Below, piece after piece: positions 1 to 5,208 of a stretch of DNA of 6,586 nt. The stretch covers positions 7,686-14,271 of the forward strand of contig DNYS01000035.1 of assembly GCA_003506735.1 (NCBI GenBank). The letters are read 5' to 3'. The notes under the pieces were generated by a model. That model did no database searches and was not told the origin of the DNA. It saw nothing but the letters and a program-made list of their open reading frames with translations. Made by a program: the position numbers and the translations under genes. Numbering within the stretch: the stretch's first letter is position 1; every line of letters begins with the position of its first letter. This DNA is from Nitrospinota bacterium (GTDB taxonomy: Bacteria; UBA8248).

Positions 1-7
1 ATGGGTT

Positions 8-35
8 TTGTCCGGTAGCCTTTGAATTTTTTAAT
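8..35 (+). promoter_or_regulatory. Candidate sigma70-type promoter upstream of the MBL-receiver gene
   Basis: A TTGTCC box (8-13, 4/6 match to TTGACA) is followed after 16 bases by TTTAAT (30-35, 5/6 match to TATAAT), in the only AT-rich patch of an otherwise GC-rich leader. Transcription would begin near 42 and leave a leader of about 110 bases before the GTG at 156. This is a by-eye match only. The rest of 1-155 holds no gene I would support; a 61-codon reading frame crossing it runs into the hydrolase gene in another frame and looks accidental. Confidence 0.25.
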
Positions 36-155
36 GTTCGCGGGTTCCGGTTCGAAAAATCCGATATCCGGTCCCTCGGGTTGTGATGGGCTCTCCGCCT
101 CCTGCCGGATTTCCATGCACCTCTCCTCGCGCGGGGCGGGGGGAAGGGAGGAAAC

Positions 156-1598
156 GTGCAAGTTCGTTTTTGGGGGGTTCGCGGTTCATTGGCGAAACCG
201 GGTCTGAGCACGCTTCGGTATGGCGGAAATACGCCCTGCGTGCAGGTCCTGATGGATGATGGAAGGCGCATCATTTTCGACTGCGGGACGGGAATTCACG
301 ACCTGGGTCAGGAGATGATGAGATCGGGCGAGAATCCGATAAAAGCCAACCTCCTGATCACCCATACCCATTGGGATCACATCCAGGGTTTCCCGTTTTT
401 CGCCCCTCTTTTCGTTCCCGGAAACGAGGTGAACATATACGGGCCCGGGAGAATGGGCCAAGAGTTGAGCAATACCCTCTCGGGACAGATGATCTACAGC
501 TATTTTCCCGTCAATCTCGATTCGCTCGGCGCGACGGTGAAGTTCATGGACCTGGGCGAGGGGGTTTTCGAGGTCGATGGCGTGCATGTTTCCGCATGCT
601 ACACAAATCATCCCTCTCTCACTTTGTGTTATGCCCTCGAAACCGGAGGGGTGAAAATCGTCTACATTCCGGACCATGAACCCCACTCGCTTCATTCGAT
701 GGGCTCCGAGATCGGCGTATTTCCCATTCATCATGAAGACCAGGACCACGTTAAATTCATGGAAGGTGCCGATCTGATCATCCACGATGCGCAATACACC
801 CTCGAGGAATATTCCTCCAAGGTGGGCTGGGGCCACTCGCCCTATGAAAAAGTGGTGGACTATGCCATTGCCGCCCGCGCCAAGCGGCTGGCGCTATTCC
901 ACCACGACCCGCTTCGAAACGACGAGGAGATGGACGAGTTGGTCGAAAAGGCCCGGCAAAGGGCGAACGGGGCCGAATTCGTTCCCGAGGTGTTCGCGGC
1001 GGAGGACAATCTGGTCATCGAACTGGCCGAGGATCCCAAGGCCAAGATTCCGGTCGTTTCAAAAAAAGAGTCCGCCCTGCTCGCGGGCTCGTCGCCGGAG
1101 CGGGAAAAGAAAGTTCTCATCGTGGACGACGATCGCCAAATGAACCGGCTCCTGGAAGCCACCCTTCAGGAAGAAGAAGGAATCAGGTTTCTCCATGCCT
1201 ACGATGGGAAGGAGGCGGTGAAGGTCGCATGCGATGAGCTGCCGGACCTGATTATCCTGGACTTGGAGCTTCCCGGAATGCACGGACTCGACGTCTGCCG
1301 GGCCATCCGGGGGAATGAGAATCCCGACCTAAACGACGTGGCCATCATCGTCGTCACCGGAAAGCGGTTTGAGCAGAACGATGTCCTGGAGTGCTTCGCG
1401 GCGGGGGCGACCGACTACATGACGAAAGAATTCGCCGTCTCCGGCCTCCGATCGCGCGTCCGGGGCTGGCTGATGCGATCCTCCTTCAACATCGACCGGC
1501 GAAGGGCTTGGCGCAGGTCCGGAGATGTGCGGAGAATGATCGAAGAAGAGCGGAGAGCCAGTAAGGGAAGAAGAACCTCCGATAAGATGGATTCGTAG
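156..1598 (+). CDS. MBL-fold metallohydrolase fused to a C-terminal response-regulator receiver domain
   Basis: Predicted soluble protein of 480 aa. Residues 1-290 form a metallo-beta-lactamase-fold hydrolase resembling the PhnP/cyclic phosphodiesterase group (COG1235). It opens with VRFWGVRGS and has the metal-binding HTHWDH at 70-75, D42 in FDCGTG, H152, a likely bridging D173 in YIPDHEP, H210-D211 in IIHDAQYT and H249-H250 in LFHHDP. Residues 318-440 form a receiver domain with acidic pair D324/D325, phosphoacceptor D369 in LILDLELPG (visible as IILDLELPG), T401 and K424, so every residue needed for phosphorylation is present. A basic tail follows (441-480). The start is GTG at 156, supported by a GGGAGG site at 146-151. 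Family knowledge suggests cleavage of a phosphodiester or similar ester; the true substrate is unknown. Control of hydrolase activity by phosphorylation is inference. No histidine kinase is encoded in the window, so the partner must be elsewhere. Confidence 0.9.
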   Translation: MQVRFWGVRGSLAKPGLSTLRYGGNTPCVQVLMDDGRRIIFDCGTGIHDLGQEMMRSGENPIKANLLITHTHWDHIQGFPFFAPLFVPGNEVNIYGPGRMGQELSNTLSGQMIYSYFPVNLDSLGATVKFMDLGEGVFEVDGVHVSACYTNHPSLTLCYALETGGVKIVYIPDHEPHSLHSMGSEIGVFPIHHEDQDHVKFMEGADLIIHDAQYTLEEYSSKVGWGHSPYEKVVDYAIAARAKRLALFHHDPLRNDEEMDELVEKARQRANGAEFVPEVFAAEDNLVIELAEDPKAKIPVVSKKESALLAGSSPEREKKVLIVDDDRQMNRLLEATLQEEEGIRFLHAYDGKEAVKVACDELPDLIILDLELPGMHGLDVCRAIRGNENPDLNDVAIIVVTGKRFEQNDVLECFAAGATDYMTKEFAVSGLRSRVRGWLMRSSFNIDRRRAWRRSGDVRRMIEEERRASKGRRTSDKMDS

Positions 1599-1652
1599 CG
1601 CTTGAGCCCGGCGGGCAGCCGGAAGGCAATCGATCATTTGAGGTCTGTTGAG

Positions 1653-1838
1653 ATGTCCGAAAAACCCGGGAAGAAAAAAGCGCAGCCTCCTCTGCCCAAG
1701 CACAGCGAGGAGAGCGCGGCCCACCGCATTTTGGGCCGGGCCTTCGGCCGGATGGGGCACGAACGATCCCCGGCCTATCCGGGCGACAAGAAGGACAAAA
1801 ATCTGCTCGTCGAAGAAATGGACAGGGACGAGAGATAG
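1653..1838 (+). CDS. Small hydrophilic protein, hypothetical
   Basis: I do not recognise this 61-aa product. It is strongly charged, with a lysine/proline-rich start (MSEKPGKKKAQPPLP), a middle segment HRILGRAFGRMGHERS that could form a short helix, and a charged end (EEMDRDER). It has no signal peptide, membrane segment or cysteine. The ATG at 1653 is chosen over an in-frame TTG at 1602 because a GAGG at 1640-1643 sits about 9 bases upstream of it, whereas the TTG lies 3 bases after the preceding stop with no clear site. Third codon positions are mostly G or C, as in neighbouring genes, which argues for real coding. It lies 54 bases after the hydrolase-receiver gene and may be cotranscribed with it. 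It could still be a chance reading frame. Confidence 0.5.
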   Translation: MSEKPGKKKAQPPLPKHSEESAAHRILGRAFGRMGHERSPAYPGDKKDKNLLVEEMDRDER

Positions 1839-1880
1839 CCCCGTAGCGGATGCCCCTGTGCGGGCGGCTTGTCCATCCCC

Positions 1881-1898
1881 GGCGGCCCCGCCGCTTTT
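1881..1898 (+). terminator. Weak Rho-independent terminator candidate
   Basis: GCGGC (1882-1886) pairs with GCCGC (1890-1894) around a 3-base CCC loop, extended by a possible G-T pair (1881/1895), and is followed by four T (1895-1898). It lies 43 bases after the small hypothetical gene, as expected for the end of that unit. The stem is short and the T-run minimal, so the call is tentative. The remainder of the 173-base gap 1839-2011 shows no gene. Confidence 0.3.
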
Positions 1899-1969
1899 CC
1901 GAACCATTCGCCAATCAGGGCAGGTTGATCCCCCGTAGACGCCGCTTCGCCCGGGACGCGCCGGAGGGG

Positions 1970-2001
1970 AGTTACGCATTTTTTTAGTGACGCATTTTTT
2001 G
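1970..2001 (+). repeat. 16-base tandem direct repeat with T-runs, upstream of the alpha/beta hydrolase
   Basis: Two head-to-tail units, 1970-1985 (AGTTACGCATTTTTTT) and 1986-2001 (AGTGACGCATTTTTTG), match at 14 of 16 positions. Each carries ACGCA followed by six or seven T. The second unit ends on the first base of the GAGGAG ribosome binding site (2001-2006). The array therefore lies in the immediate leader or promoter region of the hydrolase gene. It could be a local duplication, a pair of regulator half-sites or a U-rich leader element; the sequence does not decide. Confidence 0.7.
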
Positions 2002-2011
2002 AGGAGAGACG

Positions 2012-2815
2012 ATGCCTCGATTCCAGGCGAAAGACGTTCAAATTCACTATATCGAAGAGGGCGAGGGCGAGGCCCTTCTTTTCATTCCGGGCCTCATCGG
2101 GCTCTCGAAAATGTGGGAGTTCCAGTTCCCCTATTTCTCCGGGCGCTACCGGTGCATCTCGTTCGATCACCGCGGCTCGGGCGAGAGCGATAAGCCCAAG
2201 GAGGGATACACCACCGCACAGATCACCGAAGACGCGGCCGCCCTGCTCGACCATCTGGGAATCGAGCGGGCGCACATCGCGGGGGCCTCGACCGGCGGCT
2301 GCATTCTCCAGAATCTTTGCCTCGACCATCCCGATCGCGTCGGGCTGGCCGTTTTCACCAATACCTGGACCCGCGCGGACGAATATATGACCCGCCTCCA
2401 GATCGCCCGGCGGCGAATCCTCCATGCCTACGGCCAGGAGGCCTATATCGAGGTCAACTCCATCTGGACGGGCGGGCCCGCCATGTTCCGCAACGATCTC
2501 GAAATCCTGCTCGACCTCGAAAAGCGCCAGAAAGAAACCATCGCCGATCCCGATATCCTCACCGCCCGGATCGACATGACCCTGGCGCACGACCGCCTGG
2601 ACGAAATCCCCAATATCGCCCACAAGGCGCTCATCGTCGCCGCCAAGGACGATCCGCTCACCCCGCCCTATTTCGCCGAAGACATGAGCGCCATGATCGA
2701 GGGCTCCAGCCTCCATCTCCTCGAAACCGGCGGGCACAACTCCTACCGGCGAAACCCCGAGGGCTGGAACGCCGCCGTGGACACGTTTTTGAGGGAGAAC
2801 GAAGGCGCGGCCTAG
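2012..2815 (+). CDS. Alpha/beta-fold hydrolase
   Basis: A 267-aa soluble hydrolase of the alpha/beta superfamily, of normal length. An oxyanion-loop segment FIPGLIG is at 24-30, followed by the FDHRGSGES strand-turn at 51-59. The nucleophile elbow is GASTGG with S93, where many relatives have GHSxGG. The acid is probably D214 in AKDDPLTPP, and the histidine is H242 in GGHNSY, giving a complete Ser-Asp-His triad. Residues about 120-190 form the variable lid, which sets specificity. No signal peptide is visible, so a cytoplasmic location is expected. The start ATG has GAGGAG at 2001-2006. The fold resembles meta-cleavage-product hydrolases, carboxylesterases, RutD-like and haloperoxidase-like enzymes; the substrate cannot be named. 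The tautomerase-family gene 48 bases downstream suggests a shared catabolic role, which is inference. Confidence 0.9.
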   Translation: MPRFQAKDVQIHYIEEGEGEALLFIPGLIGLSKMWEFQFPYFSGRYRCISFDHRGSGESDKPKEGYTTAQITEDAAALLDHLGIERAHIAGASTGGCILQNLCLDHPDRVGLAVFTNTWTRADEYMTRLQIARRRILHAYGQEAYIEVNSIWTGGPAMFRNDLEILLDLEKRQKETIADPDILTARIDMTLAHDRLDEIPNIAHKALIVAAKDDPLTPPYFAEDMSAMIEGSSLHLLETGGHNSYRRNPEGWNAAVDTFLRENEGAA

Positions 2816-2863
2816 AGGCCGCCCGCCGGAAACGCTCTCCCATTCCTGAAAGGAGATTCTCCT

Positions 2864-3070
2864 ATGCCCCTGGTCCGCGTATCCGCCTTCGGCCTTTCGC
2901 CGGAGACGAAAAAACAAATCGCCAGCGAGATCCACGAAGTCATCATGCACAACACCGCTGCGCCCCCCGAGGCCGTCTGGGTGATGTTCGAGGACGTGCC
3001 CCGGGAGAACTGGATGATCAACGAGGCGATGCTGAGCGAAAAACACCCGGGCGAGATTTTCGGGGGGTAG
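2864..3070 (+). CDS. 4-oxalocrotonate tautomerase-family small protein
   Basis: A 68-aa protein with the layout of the 4-oxalocrotonate tautomerase family: Met followed directly by Pro (MPLVRVSAFG), where Pro becomes the N-terminal catalytic base once Met is removed; then a beta strand, a helix (SPETKKQIASEIHEVI, about 12-27), and a second strand (AVWVMFEDVP, 37-46) followed by RENW. Such proteins usually work as oligomers that move protons on 2-hydroxy-dienoates or related enols. Aligned by eye to the classic enzyme, the positions of Arg11 and Arg39 are occupied by Leu and Trp, while W50 sits where Phe50 forms the hydrophobic wall. The substrate or reaction may therefore differ. The start has a strong AAAGGAGA site at 2848-2855. 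It lies 48 bases after the alpha/beta hydrolase, probably in the same transcript. Confidence 0.85.
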   Translation: MPLVRVSAFGLSPETKKQIASEIHEVIMHNTAAPPEAVWVMFEDVPRENWMINEAMLSEKHPGEIFGG

Positions 3071-3080
3071 GGGGCACCGG

Positions 3081-3131
3081 GCTCCCTGTCGGGCCGGGGG
3101 AGCAAGGGATGCCTGCAAGGCCGGGCCTGCA
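3081..3131 (+). other. Two GC-rich hairpins after the tautomerase gene
   Basis: GCTCCC (3081-3086) can pair with GGGAGC (3098-3103) across an 11-base loop, starting 10 bases after the tautomerase stop. A second imperfect stem pairs TGCA (3114-3117) with TGCA (3128-3131) and GGC (3119-3121) with GCC (3125-3127), with an A bulge at 3118. Neither is followed by a T-run, so they are not classic intrinsic terminators. They may still mark the 3' end of the hydrolase-tautomerase transcript or protect it from exonucleases. GC-rich DNA forms such stems often by chance. Confidence 0.25.
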
Positions 3132-3181
3132 TTGACACCCCCCCTTTCTAGATACGACACTTGCCGGGTTGTCCGGCAGGT
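3132..3181 (+). promoter_or_regulatory. Candidate mqnE promoter with overlapping inverted repeat
   Basis: A perfect TTGACA stands at 3132-3137. The best -10 partner I can see is TACGAC (3153-3158), only a 3/6 match at 15-base spacing, so the promoter is weakly supported. It is followed at once by a 9-pair inverted repeat, ACTTGCCGG (3159-3167) and CCGGCAGGT (3173-3181), with one G-T pair and a GTTGT loop. It lies about 40 bases before the possible mqnE starts. As DNA it could be an operator; as RNA it would be a leader hairpin. No T-run follows, so a terminator is unlikely. Confidence 0.3.
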
Positions 3182-3231
3182 TCAAAAACCCGCCCCTTGG
3201 GGGTTTCGGGGGCTTTGGCTGAGTGGGTTCG

Positions 3232-4371
3232 ATGACTGAAACATTCATGGCCCGGCGGCTCCGGCGCGGGCCGTTGGCGGATATTTTCGAGAAGGTGGAG
3301 GCGGGCGAGCGGCTCTCGTTCGAGGAGGGGGTGCGCCTCTACCGGACGGATGACATCGCCGGCCTCGGCCACATGGCGAACCTCGTGCGAGAGCGCATGC
3401 ACGGGGACGCCACCTACTACAACGTCAACAGCCACATCAATTACTCGAACGTCTGCGTTCTCTGGAAGGCGTGCAAGTTCTGCGCGTTCGCCAGAAAAGA
3501 GGGCCAGGAGGGCGCCTACGCCTACTCGCTCGAAGAAATATTCAAGATGGCCGAGGGCCTCGGCAAGGGGCGCACCGAGTTTCACATGGTGGGCGGGCTG
3601 CACCCGGACCTTCCCTTCGATTACTACCTGGAGATGATCCACGGCATCAAGGAGATTCACCCCCATCTCCACCTCAAAATCTTCACCTCCACCGAGATCC
3701 GCTGGCTGGCGGACCATGTCGCGAAGATGAGCGTCGAGGAGACGCTGGGGGCGCTGGTGCGGGCGGGGCTGGGCTCGCTCACGGGTGGTGGGGCGGAGAT
3801 TTTCGCCGAGCCCACGCGCTCTGTCATCTGCAAGGGAAAACAATCCGCCGAGGATTGGCTCGATGTCCACCGCATCGCCCACGGCATGGGCCTCCGGAGC
3901 ACCTGCACCATGCTCTACGGCCACGTCGAAACCGACGAGGACCGGGTGGACCACATGCTGCGGCTCCGCGAGCTTCAGGACGAGACGGGCGGCTTCACGA
4001 CGTTCATCCCGCTCGCCTTTCACCCGGATAATTCGCAAATGGCGGACGTGCCCGGCCCGGGCGGGCTGCTCGATATCCGCAACTACGCCGCCGCCCGGCT
4101 CCTTCTCGACAACATCGATCACATCAAGGCCTACTGGATCATGGTCGGTGTGCCCATCGCGCAGATCAGCCAGCGCTTCGGGGTGGACGATATCGACGGA
4201 ACCGTCGTCCAGGAGAAGATCTACCACATGGCCGGCGCCCAGACGCCGCAGGAAATCGGCGTGGACGAGATTCGCCGCATCATCGAAGAGGTGGGCCGCA
4301 GGCCCGTCGAGCGCGACACGCTCTACCGCGAGGTGAAGCGCCTGGGAGATACATGGGCGGTCAAGGCCTGA
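3232..4371 (+). CDS. mqnE: Aminofutalosine synthase MqnE (radical SAM)
   Basis: A radical SAM enzyme of the futalosine menaquinone pathway. The family couples the adenosyl radical from SAM to 3-[(1-carboxyvinyl)oxy]benzoate, giving 6-amino-6-deoxyfutalosine. The protein is 379 aa from the ATG at 3232, about the family length. Visible marks are NVNSHINYSNVC before the cluster site, FCAFARKEG after it, EFHMVGGLHPDLP, KIFTSTEI, a TGGGAEIFAEPTR loop and FIPLAFHPDNSQM, all typical of the MqnE/MqnC/CofH branch; the GGGAEIF loop favours MqnE. The cluster cysteines C75, C81 and C84 are spaced CX5CX2C rather than the usual CX3CX2C (see findings). Start choice is uncertain: GTG at 3223, ATG at 3232 and ATG at 3247 are all in frame, none with a strong binding site. 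The 3' end overlaps mqnA by 19 bases, so translation of the two is probably coupled. Confidence 0.92.
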   Translation: MTETFMARRLRRGPLADIFEKVEAGERLSFEEGVRLYRTDDIAGLGHMANLVRERMHGDATYYNVNSHINYSNVCVLWKACKFCAFARKEGQEGAYAYSLEEIFKMAEGLGKGRTEFHMVGGLHPDLPFDYYLEMIHGIKEIHPHLHLKIFTSTEIRWLADHVAKMSVEETLGALVRAGLGSLTGGGAEIFAEPTRSVICKGKQSAEDWLDVHRIAHGMGLRSTCTMLYGHVETDEDRVDHMLRLRELQDETGGFTTFIPLAFHPDNSQMADVPGPGGLLDIRNYAAARLLLDNIDHIKAYWIMVGVPIAQISQRFGVDDIDGTVVQEKIYHMAGAQTPQEIGVDEIRRIIEEVGRRPVERDTLYREVKRLGDTWAVKA

Positions 4372-5159
4372 AGCTCGGTACGGTTCCCTTCCTCAACGCG
4401 GTTCCTCTCACTCTCGCCCTCGAAAACCGGGCGGAGGTGGAACTCCGCGCCGAGCCCCCCGCGCGGCTGTTGCCCCTGCTCGAGGAGGGCGGGGTGGACG
4501 CCGCGCTGGTTTCCTCCTTCGCGATGTTTCATCTGCCCGGGGCCCGCTATGTGCCCGGCGTGGGGATTGCCAGCCGGGGGCGGGTGAAGAGCATCCGCCT
4601 GTTCTGCCGGAAGCCGCCCGGGGAGCTCTGCCGCGTCGGCCTGGACGCCTGGTCCCTTTCGGCCGCCAACATGGCGCGTGTCATCATCTCCCGGAAATGG
4701 GGCGCCGCGCCCGAATTCGTGTCCATCGATCCCCGGCGCCCGCCGCGCGAGGACAAATCTCTCGATGCCTTCCTCCTCATCGGCGACAACGCCCTGCGCG
4801 AGGAGGCGGGCGGCCTCGACCTCATCGACCTGGGCGGGGTGTGGACGGAGTTCACCGGCCTGCCGTTTCTCTATGCGGTCTGGTTGTTCCGGCCGAGGGC
4901 CGGAGACGCCGGGGCCTGCCGCCTGCTCCGGGAGGCGAAGGAAGAGGGCGTCCGCCGCCTGGATGAGATCATCGCCCGGGCCGCCCGGGAGCTGCCCTAT
5001 ATCGACGAGGCCACGGCGAGGGATTACCTGACGAACTGTATCCGCTACGATGTGGGGGCGGATGAGGAAGAGGGCCTTCGGCGCTACTACGCATATCTCG
5101 CCGAGGACGGCCTCGCCCCCGGGGGGTGGGAGGCGGACCGGGCCAGAATGGAAGAGTAG
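4353..5159 (+). CDS. mqnA: Chorismate dehydratase MqnA
   Basis: A 268-aa cytosolic enzyme that removes water from chorismate to give 3-[(1-carboxyvinyl)oxy]benzoate, the first committed futalosine-pathway step and the substrate of MqnE. It has the periplasmic-binding-protein-like fold of the MqnA/MqnD family. Hallmarks are LGTVPFLNAVPL (8-19), DAALVSSFAMF (49-59), the LDAWSLSAANMARV segment (97-110) that corresponds to the family's usual LDxxSxTS region, LLIGDNAL (141-148) and DLGGVWTEFTGLPFLYAVW (159-177). No signal peptide is present, as expected for a cytosolic enzyme. The ATG at 4353 lies inside the end of mqnE with a GGGAG site (4344-4348) close upstream. MqnA rather than MqnD is favoured by the N-terminal GTVPFLNAVPL and the TEFTGLPF motif. 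The pathway's remaining genes (mqnB or an MTA nucleosidase, mqnC, mqnD) are not in the window. Confidence 0.93.
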   Translation: MGGQGLKLGTVPFLNAVPLTLALENRAEVELRAEPPARLLPLLEEGGVDAALVSSFAMFHLPGARYVPGVGIASRGRVKSIRLFCRKPPGELCRVGLDAWSLSAANMARVIISRKWGAAPEFVSIDPRRPPREDKSLDAFLLIGDNALREEAGGLDLIDLGGVWTEFTGLPFLYAVWLFRPRAGDAGACRLLREAKEEGVRRLDEIIARAARELPYIDEATARDYLTNCIRYDVGADEEEGLRRYYAYLAEDGLAPGGWEADRARMEE

Positions 5160-5208
5160 GCGGCGCGCCGGGCCGCGCGGGTTATGGAAATTTTTCGTTG
5201 GACGCCGA

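Noticed and set aside
11..72. Three copies of TCCGGT (11-16, 46-51, 67-72) in the leader
   Set aside because: The hexamer is short and GC-biased and its spacing irregular; three copies are too few to argue for regulator sites.
22..207. A 61-codon + strand frame before and into the fusion gene
   Set aside because: It has no ribosome site or recognisable motif, and its end lies within the MBL coding region in another frame.
1606..1616. GCCC/GGGC stem just after the fusion gene stop
   Set aside because: It has only four base pairs and no T-run, so it is not a credible terminator.
2317..3135. A 272-codon + strand frame overlapping the hydrolase and tautomerase
   Set aside because: It is very Arg/Pro-rich, has no domain, and overlaps two well-supported genes in another frame.
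1775..3160. A 461-codon open frame on the minus strand
   Set aside because: It lies antisense to the alpha/beta hydrolase and tautomerase genes, which have clear motifs and ribosome sites. Its product shows no recognisable domain; long antisense frames are expected in GC-rich genes.
3148..4227. A 359-codon open frame on the minus strand
   Set aside because: It is antisense to mqnE, and its composition (rich in Val, Asp, His and Gly) is that of a reverse-strand shadow.
5161..5195. GC stem (CGCGC 5164-5168 with GCGCG 5175-5179) followed by five T, between mqnA and the methyltransferase
   Set aside because: The T-run starts 11 bases after the stem, so it does not fit an intrinsic terminator. 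A five-pair CG stem is common by chance here.
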